A DNA stretch of 64,000 bases from CAVQJU01 sp963712905 (GTDB lineage: Bacteria > Acidobacteriota > Vicinamibacteria > Vicinamibacterales > CAVVIG01): positions 223,807-287,806 of the forward strand of contig CAVQJU010000003.1 in assembly GCA_963712905.1 (NCBI GenBank), read 5' to 3'. The translations under genes and the position numbers were made by a program. Of this stretch, positions 8,756 to 16,629 are shown one piece after another (position 1 is the first letter of the stretch; every line of letters starts with the position of its first letter). The notes beneath the pieces were generated by a model. The model had not been told where the DNA came from. It saw only the letters and a program-made list of their open reading frames with translations, and did not search any database.

Positions 8756-9020
8756 GAACGTCGACCTGGTCGATGATGCCGATAATCGCGGCGTCGACGG
8801 GCGCGGCCTTCTTCCCGAGGGCTTCGCCCGCGGCGCGCCCTTCGAGAACGATCAGCACCTTTTCGTGGACGCCCGCACCAACGCCGTCGACTGCGAGCAG
8901 CGCCGCGCCTCTCGGTGCATCGTCGATGCCGATGGGCTGCACGAGCAGGAGCTTCGCGCCGTCGAACTTGGCGTGTTTCTGCGTGGCCACGACGGTTCCA
9001 ATCACACGCGCAATCTGCAT
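8742..9020 (-). CDS. BMC-P (EutN/CcmL) microcompartment vertex protein 1
   Basis: 92 residues. The EutN/CcmL signature is clear: MQIARVIGTVVATQKHAKFDG at the start (ARVIGTVVATQK), KLLLVQPIGID, LLAVDGVGAGVHEKVLIV and the C-terminal PVDAAIIGIIDQVDV. Proteins of this family form pentamers that close the 12 vertices of a polyhedral shell. It is the last of three consecutive BMC-P genes and is followed by the Cys-rich protein with overlapping ends. The three copies differ in the loop between the two halves, so they are distinct paralogues and not a recent repeat. Confidence 0.93.
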   Translation of the reverse strand: MQIARVIGTVVATQKHAKFDGAKLLLVQPIGIDDAPRGAALLAVDGVGAGVHEKVLIVLEGRAAGEALGKKAAPVDAAIIGIIDQVDVHGDL

Positions 9021-9027
9021 GAATCGA

Positions 9028-9294
9028 CTACCCGAGATCCCAATGATCGACGATGCCGACGATGCCGGCGTCGACGGGTGCTTCCACGGGATAGAACGGA
9101 AAGCTCGCTTCCTTGCCGCGAACGAAGAACACCCGCTCGCCCACGCCGGCGCCGGCCGCGTCGACCGCGACGAGCGTGCGCCCCACGGGCTCGCCCTCGG
9201 GCGTCAGGGGCTGCAGGATCAGCAGCTTGAGGCCCATCAGGTTCTCGTCCTTGTGCGTCGCCACCACGTCGCCGATGACCTTCGCGATTTGCAT
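9028..9294 (-). CDS. BMC-P (EutN/CcmL) microcompartment vertex protein 2
   Basis: 88 residues. Landmarks are AKVIGDVVATHKDENLMG, KLLILQPLTPEGEP, LVAVDAAGAGVGERVFFV and PVDAGIVGIVDHWDL. It differs from its neighbours by an aromatic segment (ASFPFYPVEAPVD) before the last strand. It lies 7 bases upstream of vertex protein 1 in reading order. Carrying three BMC-P paralogues is typical of the Planctomycetes/Verrucomicrobia-type and related aldolase-bearing microcompartment loci. Confidence 0.93.
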   Translation of the reverse strand: MQIAKVIGDVVATHKDENLMGLKLLILQPLTPEGEPVGRTLVAVDAAGAGVGERVFFVRGKEASFPFYPVEAPVDAGIVGIVDHWDLG

Positions 9295-9303
9295 TAGCTT
9301 CGC

Positions 9304-9329
9304 GGTTCAGGGTTCAGGGTTCAAGGTTC
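9304..9329. repeat. 7-bp tandem repeat (GGTTCAG)n with small hairpin
   Basis: The plus strand reads GGTTCAG, GGTTCAG, GGTTCAA, then GGTTCG, a period of 7. Together with the following TTGAAC the last unit can form a 6-bp stem with a 6-base loop. The array fills the gap between vertex proteins 2 and 3 and runs into the last codons and stop of protein 3. It belongs with the other 7-bp arrays near 9.95, 16.5 and 60.14 kb. Confidence 0.75.
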
Positions 9330-9593
9330 GTTGAACTGGATCGTGTCGATGATGCCGACCACGGCCGCATCCACGGGGCAGTCCTTGAGGCCGGACGCCA
9401 TCCGCGCGGAACTGCCGCTGACGATCAGCACGGTTTCACCGATGCCCGCGTCGACGGTGTCGACGGCCACGAGGTAGCCGCCCTCGGCTTTGCCACGTGG
9501 ATCCATCGGCCGCGCGATGAGCAGCTTGCTGCTGACCAGCCGGGGATCCTTCCGGGTTGCCACAACGGTTCCCACGATTTTCGCCAGGAGCAC
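9321..9593 (-). CDS. BMC-P (EutN/CcmL) microcompartment vertex protein 3
   Basis: 90 residues with the EutN/CcmL pattern: LAKIVGTVVATRKDPRLVSS, KLLIARPMDPRGK, LVAVDTVDAGIGETVLIV, then PVDAAVVGIIDTIQF. It is the first of the three BMC-P genes in transcription order, 37 bases after the BMC-H gene. The last three codons (Asn-Glu-Pro) and the stop fall in the 7-bp repeat array, so the C-terminus may have been remodelled by repeat insertion. Confidence 0.93.
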   Translation of the reverse strand: MLLAKIVGTVVATRKDPRLVSSKLLIARPMDPRGKAEGGYLVAVDTVDAGIGETVLIVSGSSARMASGLKDCPVDAAVVGIIDTIQFNEP

Positions 9594-9630
9594 TCAGCGC
9601 TCCTTCACCAGGTGCACGCCGCTACCGTCC

Positions 9631-9924
9631 TCAGGCCTTGACGGCGGACGCTTTGCCGATCGGCAGCACGTCCTCGAGGTTGGCGTGCGGCCGCGGAATC
9701 ACGTGGACCGACACGAGCTCGCCGACGCGTCTGGCAGCGGCCGCGCCGGCGTCGGTGGCGGCCTTGACCGCCGCCACGTCGCCGCGCACGATGGCCGTCA
9801 CGTAGCCGGCGCCGATCTTTTCCCAGCCGACGAGCGTGACCTTCGCCGCCTTGACCATGGCATCGGCCGCCTCGATCATCGCGACGAGGCCTTTCGTTTC
9901 GACCATCCCGAGCGCCTCACCCAT
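9631..9924 (-). CDS. BMC-H microcompartment shell hexamer protein
   Basis: 97 residues from MGEALGMVETKG, the canonical start of a single BMC domain. It continues AMIEAADAMVKAAKVTLVGW, KIGAGYVTAIVRGDVAAVKAA and VHVIPRPHANLEDVLPIG. Such proteins form the hexameric tiles of the shell facets. The start is supported by a strong AAGGAG ribosome site 7 bases upstream; a longer in-frame ATG at 9954 lies in the hairpin repeat and is rejected. This is the only BMC-H in the window and no BMC-T is present. One hexamer plus three pentamers could in principle build a shell, but more tiles may be encoded elsewhere. Confidence 0.95.
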   Translation of the reverse strand: MGEALGMVETKGLVAMIEAADAMVKAAKVTLVGWEKIGAGYVTAIVRGDVAAVKAATDAGAAAARRVGELVSVHVIPRPHANLEDVLPIGKASAVKA

Positions 9925-9938
9925 TGGGGACTCCTTGT

Positions 9939-10011
9939 AAAGGGCAGAGGGCAAAGGGCAGAGGGCAAAAGGCCAGTGCTTGGTGCCCTTTGCCCTTTGC
10001 TCTCTGCCCTG
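9939..10011. repeat. 7-bp repeat arrays in inverted orientation forming a long hairpin
   Basis: The left arm (9939-9973) alternates AGGGCAG and AGGGCAA units. The right arm (9981-10010) is the approximate reverse complement, built of CCCTTTG and CTCTGCC-like units, with a short loop between. The element fills the gap between the aldolase stop and the ribosome site of the BMC-H gene. In mRNA the hairpin would separate enzyme and shell messages and could act as a processing or attenuation point. The same heptamer recurs at 60140-60164. Confidence 0.8.
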
Positions 10012-10914
10012 TTACCGAAGGCTCTTTATCGCATCTTCAATCAGGGCGGAGAGTTCGCGGTATGTTAACCGAATTTCAGCTTCATCACCCGCGGCTCGCC
10101 GGCCTTCGCCGGACGCGCGTCGATGCGCGTCGATCAGATCCGGCACGAGCCGCATGCCGGTTCCCGCCGGCGCCTGCACCGTCTGGCAGGTGGCGTCATC
10201 TTCTGCGGGGCCGGCCACCACGACCTGGGCGGACTGTCCAGGCACGTCCGGGTCCAGGCAAATCGGCGCCGGCGCCTTGATGCCGTAGGTCCCCCGCAGC
10301 GCCTGCAGGCGCATGACCTCTTCGCGCGAAATCAGGTTCTCCCCGCCGAGCATCCGCGCGACCAGGCTGATCTTCGCGAAGTGCTCGATGGTTTCCATCT
10401 TGTAGTACGCCGAAAAGAGATCGCCGCCGACCGTCAGCGCGCCGTGGTTGGCGAGCAGCATGCCGTCGTGCGCCTTGATGTATTTCCGGACCGCCTCGGG
10501 CAGCTCCGTCGTCGACGGCGTCGCGTACTCGGCAAGGGGAATGCTGCCCAGCGTGGTGAGCACCTCGGCCAGGACGGCGCGATCGAGCGGGATGCCGGCC
10601 ACGGCGAAGCCGGTCGCGGTCGGCGGGTGCGCGTGCACGACGGCCTTGACGTCCGGCCGCTGGCGATACACCTCGAGGTGCATCAGCATCTCGGACGAGG
10701 GGTCGCGGTCGCCCTGGATCTTCTTGCCGGCGAGATCCGTGACGCACATCATGTCGGGCGTCATGAACCCTTTGCAGACGCTCTTGGGCGTCATCAGGAG
10801 GCGATCGTCGCCGACGCGCACGCTGATGTTGCCGTCGTTGCTCGCGGTGTACCCGCGCGCGTACATGCGCCGGCCGACTTCGACGATGTCGGCGCGAAGG
10901 GATTCGATGGTCAT
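10012..10914 (-). CDS. Class II aldolase (fuculose-phosphate aldolase type), microcompartment enzyme
   Basis: 300 residues from ATG 10914. The class II aldolase/adducin fold is marked by GNISVRV, the catalytic Glu region DPSSEMLMHLEVY, the zinc ligands in VVHAHPP and LANHGALTVGG. The core ends near residue 215. A long Ala/Gly/Asp linker follows, and the protein ends in TYRELSALIEDAIKSLR, a short amphipathic helix of the kind that targets enzymes into shells. Fuculose-phosphate aldolases release lactaldehyde and DHAP, and microcompartments with this enzyme usually handle the aldehyde. No aldehyde dehydrogenase or PduL is in the window. The start overlaps the upstream stop as ATGA. Confidence 0.9.
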   Translation of the reverse strand: MTIESLRADIVEVGRRMYARGYTASNDGNISVRVGDDRLLMTPKSVCKGFMTPDMMCVTDLAGKKIQGDRDPSSEMLMHLEVYRQRPDVKAVVHAHPPTATGFAVAGIPLDRAVLAEVLTTLGSIPLAEYATPSTTELPEAVRKYIKAHDGMLLANHGALTVGGDLFSAYYKMETIEHFAKISLVARMLGGENLISREEVMRLQALRGTYGIKAPAPICLDPDVPGQSAQVVVAGPAEDDATCQTVQAPAGTGMRLVPDLIDAHRRASGEGRRAAGDEAEIRLTYRELSALIEDAIKSLR

Positions 10915-11171
10915 CCGGCCTGCATTCGGTACTTGTCCCGGCACACGGTCGAGCAGAAGAACACCTGCTGCCGTCCGTCGACGAGGGCCACGGAGCGATC
11001 AGGCACGACGTAGGTGCCGCACACGGGATCGCGGGCCATCGGGACGCCGCGAATCTCCCGGCCCGATCCGGCGGGCCGCCCCGACAGGCCCTCGATGACG
11101 CCGTCGATCAGCCGCCAGAACGCCCTGGCGATGAAAATCGAGAGGATGACGAACAGCGCGAGCCGGAACAC
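10911..11171 (-). CDS. Small membrane protein with YHS/TRASH-like metal-binding tail
   Basis: 86 residues from a GTG at 11171. One transmembrane helix (FRLALFVILSIFIARAFW) leads to a Gly/Arg linker and a C-terminal module DPVCGTYVVPDRSVAL with FFCSTVCRDKYR. That is the DPVCG...FCS..C arrangement of YHS or TRASH domains, which bind metal ions through cysteines. The start lies 2 bases past the TPR-gene stop and its own stop overlaps the aldolase start. Function is unknown. It may be a metal-handling or assembly factor and is not clearly part of the microcompartment. Confidence 0.75.
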   Translation of the reverse strand: MFRLALFVILSIFIARAFWRLIDGVIEGLSGRPAGSGREIRGVPMARDPVCGTYVVPDRSVALVDGRQQVFFCSTVCRDKYRMQAG

Positions 11172-11173
11172 GG

Positions 11174-11785
11174 CTAGCCTCCCGGTTTCGGTGTGCCCGG
11201 CGCCGGGTGAGCCGATTTGAGCGTGTCGAGGGCACGTTTGGCGGCCTGTCCTTCGGGTGTGTCCGGGCCGAGATCGACAACCTGCTGCCACACCTTGGTC
11301 GCGCCTTCGAGATCCTGCTTGCCGAACGCCTTGACGATGCCGATGTTCAGCAGTGTCTTCGTGTGTTTTGGATCGATGCTGAGCGAGTGCGAGAGCTGCA
11401 GGAGGGCCTTGTCCGCCTGGTTCGTGTAGTAGTAGCAGACGCCCAGGTCGGTGCTCAGGTTCACGTCGTCGGGCGTGATCTTCAGCGCGGCCTGATACCA
11501 CGTGATCGCATCGTCGTACCGCTCGGCGTCGAAGTAGAGGTTGGCGAGCTCGGCGCGCGGCTGCGCGTTCGAGGGCTGCTGCTCAGCGACCGACTTGAGG
11601 GCTTTGACCCTGGTTTCGTCGAGGATCGCCGCGCGCTCGCTCGGGGCGTTCTGCGCGGGCGCGGCGGCGGCCTGCGCGGGCGCCGGCGCAGGCCGTGGGC
11701 CGGCCTGCTGCGTCCCGATGATCCACCCGGCGATGAGGCCGAACGCCACACCGGCGATGCCGAACGCGATCGATTCACTCTTCAT
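11174..11785 (-). CDS. Membrane-anchored TPR protein
   Basis: 203 residues. An N-terminal membrane helix (IAFGIAGVAFGLIAGWIIG) is followed by an Ala/Pro-rich linker and about three TPR units, with ANLYFDAERYDDAITWYQAAL, GVCYYYTNQADKALLQLSHSL and GIVKAFGKQDLEGATKVWQQV as helical hairpins. The C-terminus is Pro/Gly-rich. TPRs mediate protein contacts; the partner is not evident. The anchored layout resembles cytochrome-biogenesis and outer-envelope scaffolds, but no cyc or ccm genes are near. Confidence 0.85.
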   Translation of the reverse strand: MKSESIAFGIAGVAFGLIAGWIIGTQQAGPRPAPAPAQAAAAPAQNAPSERAAILDETRVKALKSVAEQQPSNAQPRAELANLYFDAERYDDAITWYQAALKITPDDVNLSTDLGVCYYYTNQADKALLQLSHSLSIDPKHTKTLLNIGIVKAFGKQDLEGATKVWQQVVDLGPDTPEGQAAKRALDTLKSAHPAPGTPKPGG

Positions 11786-11803
11786 GCGTAAACGCCGATC
11801 ATA

Positions 11804-12538
11804 TCAGGCGGCCGACAGAACATCGAGGTACTCACGCACGACGGTGTCGAGGCCCACAAAGAGCGCGCGGGAGATGATGGCGTGCCCGATCGACACCTCG
11901 TCGAGGAACGGTAAACGCCGGAATAACGTGAGGTTGGCCAGGTCGAGATCGTGGCCGGCGTTGACCCCGAGCCCGAGGGACGAGGCCAGCCGCGCGGCAG
12001 CCACGTACGAGTCGAACGACGTCCGGCCGGCGCCCGCGCCCGCCTCGAACGCACGGGCGAATGGCTCGGTATAGAGCTCGACGCGGTCGGCGCCGGCCTC
12101 AGCCGCCCACTCGATCGGCCCCTGCACGGGATCGACGAAAAGGCTGACGCGAACACCGCGGGACTTGAACCTCGCAATGACGTCCTTCAGCCCATCCGTC
12201 TGCGGGCCGGGCTGCCAGCCGGCCTGACTGGTGATCTCGCCGGCGGCGACGGGGACGAGCGTGCATTGATCCGGGCGCACCTCCTCGACGAGGTCGATCA
12301 GTTCGGGCCGCGGATCGCCTTCGATGTTGAACTCGACGCCGCGGCCGGCGAGCGCGCGCGCAATCTCACGGACGTCGCCGGGCGTGATGTGACGGCGGTC
12401 GGCACGCGGGTGCACGGTGATACCGAGCACGCCCGCAGCCAGGCACACCTCGACCGCTTCGATGACATCCGGCGCGTGGCCGCCGCGCGAGTTCCGCAGC
12501 GTGGCCACCTTGTTCACGTTGACGGAGAGACGAATCAT
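11804..12538 (-). CDS. pdxJ: Pyridoxine 5'-phosphate synthase
   Basis: 244 residues from ATG 12538, which overlaps the glmM stop as ATGA. PdxJ condenses 3-amino-2-oxopropyl phosphate with deoxyxylulose 5-phosphate to make pyridoxine 5'-phosphate. Seen here are RLSVNVNKVATLRNSRG, GITVHPRADRRHI, FNIEGDPRPELI, the catalytic Glu region and VNAGHDLDLANL near the C-terminus. Length and order match the family. The same frame stays open far upstream inside glmM, but PdxJ homology starts only at MIRLSVN. Confidence 0.96.
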   Translation of the reverse strand: MIRLSVNVNKVATLRNSRGGHAPDVIEAVEVCLAAGVLGITVHPRADRRHITPGDVREIARALAGRGVEFNIEGDPRPELIDLVEEVRPDQCTLVPVAAGEITSQAGWQPGPQTDGLKDVIARFKSRGVRVSLFVDPVQGPIEWAAEAGADRVELYTEPFARAFEAGAGAGRTSFDSYVAAARLASSLGLGVNAGHDLDLANLTLFRRLPFLDEVSIGHAIISRALFVGLDTVVREYLDVLSAA

Positions 12539-13920
12539 CCCAGGTGCTGTTTGACGACGTCGACGATTTCCTGGGCCCAGGCGCGAATCTCGGCCTCGTG
12601 CCGGCCCTCCAGCATCACGCGCAGCAGCGGCTCGGTGCCCGAGTAGCGGATCAGGAGGCGGCCCTGCCCGCCGTCGGCGGTAACGCGCGTTTCGACGGCC
12701 GAAATCGCCGCGGCCACATCGGGCACGGAATGAAGATCGACTTTTTCTCGGACTCGCACGTTCAGGAGCACCTGCGGGTAGTTGGTCAGATCGGATGCAA
12801 GGCTGGCGAGTGTCCGGCCCGTGCGAGCGACGGTTCGCAGCACGTTCAGGGCGGTGCACAGCCCATCGCCCGTGTACAGATAGTCCGAGAAGATCACGTG
12901 GCCCGACTGCTCGCCGCCCAGCGAGACGCCGCCCTTGATCATCTCCTCCATCACGTACTTGTCGCCCACAGGACACCGCACGAGGCTGATACCCGACGCG
13001 CGGCACGCGATCTCGAGGCCGATGTTGCTCATCACGGTCGCCACGATCGTGTTGCGCCTCAGCCGTCCTTCGCGCTGCAGCTGGCGGGCGCACATCAACA
13101 GGACAGCGTCGCCGTTGACGATCTCGCCGCGGTGGTCCACGAAGATGGCGCGGTCGCCATCGCCGTCGAAGGCCACGCCCATGTGACAGCCGCGTTCGAC
13201 GACGGTGCGCGAGAGCCCTTCGGGATGCGTCGATCCGCAGTCGCGGTTGATGTTGCGTCCGTCGGGCTCGTTCGCGATGACGACGGCATCGAGGCCGAGG
13301 CTCGCGAAGAGCCCGGGCGCCGCGAGGCTCGTGGCGCCGTTGGCGCAATCGATGGCGAGCTTGAAATCGTGGAGCGACGAAGCCTCCGGGAACACTGCGC
13401 GCAGATGATCCAGATACGCGTCGGCGCTCTGTCCCGCCGTGACGGCGCGCGCCTGCCCGGCGGCGGCGTTCCACGACGGGTCCGCGACGATCGCCTCCAC
13501 CGCGCGCTCCACCGATTCGGTGAACTTCTCGCCCCGGCCGGAGAACACTTTGATGCCGTTGTCCTCGAACGGATTGTGCGACGCCGAGATCACGATGCCC
13601 GCGTCGTATCCGGAGCGCGTGAGGTACGCGATGGCCGGCGTCGGCACGACGCCCGCGCTCGTCACGACGGCTCCCTCGCCCGAGGCTCCGTGCGCCAGTT
13701 CGGCTTCGATCCATTCGCCGGACTCGCGCGTGTCACGGCCGACGAGGAGCCGTGGCGCCGCACTGGCCGCGTTCTCCCCGTTGGTATGCGGCAGCGCGCG
13801 CACGAGCGAGGCGCCCAGCCGTCGAACGGTCGGCGGATCGAGGGGATATTGCCCGGCGGCGCCGCGCACGCCATCGGTGCCGAACAATCGCGGTGGAGGG
13901 GTGCGCTCAGTCTTTGGCAC
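12535..13920 (-). CDS. glmM: Phosphoglucosamine mutase
   Basis: 461 residues. GlmM interconverts glucosamine-6- and glucosamine-1-phosphate for peptidoglycan precursors. The start RLFGTDGVRGAAG, the phosphoserine loop VISASHNPFEDNGIK near residue 110, the metal loop AFDGDGDRAIFV and the sugar loops GGEQSGHVIF and RYSGTEPLLRVM are all present. It overlaps the end of the cdaA-cdaR fusion gene by 14 bases, matching the cdaA-cdaR-glmM order known from Firmicutes, where GlmM and CdaR modulate cyclic di-AMP synthesis. Confidence 0.97.
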   Translation of the reverse strand: MPKTERTPPPRLFGTDGVRGAAGQYPLDPPTVRRLGASLVRALPHTNGENAASAAPRLLVGRDTRESGEWIEAELAHGASGEGAVVTSAGVVPTPAIAYLTRSGYDAGIVISASHNPFEDNGIKVFSGRGEKFTESVERAVEAIVADPSWNAAAGQARAVTAGQSADAYLDHLRAVFPEASSLHDFKLAIDCANGATSLAAPGLFASLGLDAVVIANEPDGRNINRDCGSTHPEGLSRTVVERGCHMGVAFDGDGDRAIFVDHRGEIVNGDAVLLMCARQLQREGRLRRNTIVATVMSNIGLEIACRASGISLVRCPVGDKYVMEEMIKGGVSLGGEQSGHVIFSDYLYTGDGLCTALNVLRTVARTGRTLASLASDLTNYPQVLLNVRVREKVDLHSVPDVAAAISAVETRVTADGGQGRLLIRYSGTEPLLRVMLEGRHEAEIRAWAQEIVDVVKQHLG

Positions 13921-15649
13921 TGGAGATGCGGACCTTGACCGTTGCCGGATCGATATGGGTCACGCCGGCCTGATCCGAAGCGGCGGCGTGTACGGCGAGC
14001 ACGTAATCGCCGGCCCCGAGGCCCGCGACATCGACGTAGGCGCTCACCGCATCTTCCTCGAGTTGTGACAGCGACTCGCGGCTGCCGCGAAGGCCGACGT
14101 CCACGACGACCGGCATCGCCTGAGCAGAGAGGTGCCCGCCGAGGTTCCGCAGGTGAACGGGACGGTTCCGCACGGTCCGTTCCCCGGGCCCGGGCAGAAT
14201 CTGGAGCTGCACCGAGACGCTGCGCTGCGTCTTGAGGCGCAGCGCCGGGTCGGTCAGGCCGATCGTCACGGCGACGAGCTGCGATTCCTGGAGGCCGGCC
14301 ACCGAAATCGTTTCGGTCAGCGCCTCGCGCGCCCGCTTCACGGCGCTCTCCGGGCCGACGATTTCGACGCGGTCGGGCGTCACGGCCACCTTGCCAACGA
14401 CGTAGCCCGGGGCAGGTTCGCCTTCCGTCGACGCGACCACCGGCACTTCCCGGGTCACGGACGGCTCGAACGACAACGCAACGGTGGACGGGATGATCTG
14501 CACGACCTCGACGCCGAACGGCACGTGGACGAGCTCAGGAGTGAGCGGAAACAGGCGGTTGCCGGTGCGCGCCGCCCGCAGGTCGAGCACCGCGACCACG
14601 TCGCCGGCGCCCACGCGGCTCAACGCGCCGGACGTGCCGCGCACGCGCACATCCACCGTCGACGGCGCCTCGCCCTGGATCTCGAGGCCTGTCGGAAACT
14701 GCTGCAGTTCGAGCGGCACCCGCAAGCCGCGCTCGACGACCTCCTCGCCCGACACGGTCATCCACAGCAGGACGGCGAGGCCTACCGACATCAGCTTCAG
14801 CCCGAAGTGCCTGAACGGCCACAGACGGCGCATCAGGAGGTACTGCACCCGGGCTTCGCGCCGCGAGGGCGCGGCCTTCCTGCCCAGGACAAGGGTCCTC
14901 AGGCGGGCGCGCAGCTCGGCGGCATCGAGGCCGCGTTCAATCTGTCCGTCGACGACGAGCGACACGTTCCCGCTCTCCTCAGACACCACGATCGCCACGG
15001 AATCGTTTTCTTCGGTGAGGCCGATGGCGGCGCGGTGCCGCGATCCCAGTTCCTTCGCCAGCTTCGGGTTGACGGTCAGCGGCAGGAAGCACGCGGCCGC
15101 GGCCACCCGATCGTTCTGGACGATGACGGCGCCGTCGTGCAGCGGCGAGGACGGCTGGAAGATGCTCATGATCAGGTTGTACGTCAGCACCGCGTCGAGG
15201 GTGATCCCGCCCTCGATGTAGCTCCGCAGGCCGATGAGCCGCTCGATGGCAATGATCGCACCGGTGCGATGGGCCGCCAGCATGCCCGCCGCGATCACCA
15301 GTTCCTCGATGGAGTCCTCCGCCGATTCCTCGTTGGCGAAGTACCTGAAGAACGGGGCACGGCCAAGGTGCGCGAGCGCGCGCCTGATGTCGGACTGAAA
15401 GAGGACGATGATCGCGAACACGAGGTAGCCGAGGACGTTCCTCACCAGCCAGTTCAGGGTGTCGAGCCGGCTCCATCGCGAACCGTAGAAAACGGCCACG
15501 AGCAGGAGCGAGCCTGTCGCCATCTGCACCGCGCGAGTCCCCTTGATGAGCTTGAGGACCATGTAGATAAGCACCGACACCACGAGGATGTCGGCAAGGT
15601 CCCACAGCCCGATGGGGGGGCGCCGAAGAAGGGTCGTGATCGAATTCAT
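13907..15649 (-). CDS. Diadenylate cyclase CdaA fused to YbbR/CdaR domains
   Basis: 580 residues. The N-terminal ~270 residues are CdaA: three membrane helices, then the DAC domain with SPLHDGAVIV (DGA motif) and GSRHRAAIGLTEE (RHR motif), which makes cyclic di-AMP from two ATP. At about residue 285 a further membrane helix (HFGLKLMSVGLAVLLWMTVS) begins what in other bacteria is the separate CdaR protein, followed by about three YbbR repeats to the end. The frame is continuous, so this is a true fusion in this sequence. The cyclase faces the cytoplasm and the YbbR repeats the outside. Its start overlaps the folP stop. Confidence 0.92.
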   Translation of the reverse strand: MNSITTLLRRPPIGLWDLADILVVSVLIYMVLKLIKGTRAVQMATGSLLLVAVFYGSRWSRLDTLNWLVRNVLGYLVFAIIVLFQSDIRRALAHLGRAPFFRYFANEESAEDSIEELVIAAGMLAAHRTGAIIAIERLIGLRSYIEGGITLDAVLTYNLIMSIFQPSSPLHDGAVIVQNDRVAAAACFLPLTVNPKLAKELGSRHRAAIGLTEENDSVAIVVSEESGNVSLVVDGQIERGLDAAELRARLRTLVLGRKAAPSRREARVQYLLMRRLWPFRHFGLKLMSVGLAVLLWMTVSGEEVVERGLRVPLELQQFPTGLEIQGEAPSTVDVRVRGTSGALSRVGAGDVVAVLDLRAARTGNRLFPLTPELVHVPFGVEVVQIIPSTVALSFEPSVTREVPVVASTEGEPAPGYVVGKVAVTPDRVEIVGPESAVKRAREALTETISVAGLQESQLVAVTIGLTDPALRLKTQRSVSVQLQILPGPGERTVRNRPVHLRNLGGHLSAQAMPVVVDVGLRGSRESLSQLEEDAVSAYVDVAGLGAGDYVLAVHAAASDQAGVTHIDPATVKVRISSAKD

Positions 15650-16509
15650 GCCCTGCGTATTGCCTCTGCCGTCCGCACGACTTGCACCATTTCTGCCACC
15701 GCGTGCACACGGACGATGTGAGCGCCGTTCAGCACGGCTGCTGTCACCGCCGCGGCCGTCGGCCAGTCACGTCCGGCGGCCTGGCGGCCGCCTGCGGCTT
15801 CCCGGAGGAACGATTTGCGCGACGGGCCGATCAGCACGGGGCGACCGAGCGCCGCGGCAATCTCGGGAAGCCGTGCCAGCACAACATAGCTGTGCCCCGG
15901 CTGTTTGGCAAACCCCAAACCCGGGTCTACCAGGATCCGGTCGATCGGCACGCCCGCGGCGGTCGCCCGGGCCACCCGGTCCTGCAGTTCGAGGGTCACT
16001 TCCGCGACCGCATCCTGGTATTGGGCGGCCGCATACATGTCCTTCGGGCGCCCCCTGGTGTGCATCAGGACGAGCGCGGCGCCGTGCGAGGCGGCTACGC
16101 CTGCCAGCGCTGGATCGTACAGCAGGCCGCTCACATCGTTGACGATCGCTGCCCCGGCGCCGAGGGCGGCATCGGCGACTGCGGCCTTGTACGTGTCGAT
16201 TGAAACGGGCACACGCAGGCGTCCGCGCAGGGCCTCCAGGACCGGCAGCACCCGGTCGGCCTCTTCGCGGGCGCTGACCGGTTCGGCGCCGGGCCGCGTC
16301 GATTCGCCGCCGATGTCGATGAGGTCGGCGCCGTCCGCCTCCATTTGAAGCGCGAGCGCGACCGCCCGATCCGGATCGGTGAGCGCCTGGGCGTCGGCAA
16401 ACGAGTCCGGCGTGACGTTGAGTATTCCCATCACGAGCGGACGGGGACCAAGTTCGAGGAACCCGCCCGTTGGAAGGGGGACCGAATACGACGGGCGGGG
16501 TGAAAACAC
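15646..16509 (-). CDS. folP: Dihydropteroate synthase
   Basis: 287 residues from a GTG at 16509. FolP joins pABA to the pterin pyrophosphate in folate synthesis. Motifs in order: VMGILNVTPDSFAD, IDIGGESTRPGAEPVS, VSIDTYKAAVADAA, INDVSGL, ILVDPGLGFAKQP, LIGPSRKSFL and HIVRVHAVAEMVQVV. The pABA and pterin loops are intact. An ATGA overlap couples it to the cdaA-cdaR gene. The 120-base gap to ftsH upstream is filled by a 7-bp repeat hairpin. Confidence 0.96.
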   Translation of the reverse strand: MFSPRPSYSVPLPTGGFLELGPRPLVMGILNVTPDSFADAQALTDPDRAVALALQMEADGADLIDIGGESTRPGAEPVSAREEADRVLPVLEALRGRLRVPVSIDTYKAAVADAALGAGAAIVNDVSGLLYDPALAGVAASHGAALVLMHTRGRPKDMYAAAQYQDAVAEVTLELQDRVARATAAGVPIDRILVDPGLGFAKQPGHSYVVLARLPEIAAALGRPVLIGPSRKSFLREAAGGRQAAGRDWPTAAAVTAAVLNGAHIVRVHAVAEMVQVVRTAEAIRRA

Positions 16510-16627
16510 TTCAGTCGGCAGTCGGCAGTCGGCGGTCGGCGGTCGGCAGTCGGCGGTCGGCAGTCGACGGCCGACAGTCAGCGCGCTGCGGATGGACTGC
16601 AGACTGCTGACTGCCGACTGCTGACTG
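16510..16627. repeat. 7-bp repeat hairpin (CAGTCGG)n between ftsH and folP
   Basis: From 16511 the plus strand is about ten copies of CAGTCGG/CGGTCGG variants. After a short unique segment, 16594-16626 carries reverse-complement units (GACTGCA, GACTGCT, GACTGCC). The whole gap between the ftsH stop and folP start is repeat. The arms can fold into a long imperfect hairpin that could reduce read-through from ftsH into folP. No function is proven. Confidence 0.8.
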
Positions 16628-16629
16628 GT

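Noticed and set aside
11804..13714. One long 636-residue minus-strand gene
   Set aside because: Only the last 244 residues are PdxJ. The upstream part is an out-of-frame reading of glmM with Arg-rich composition.
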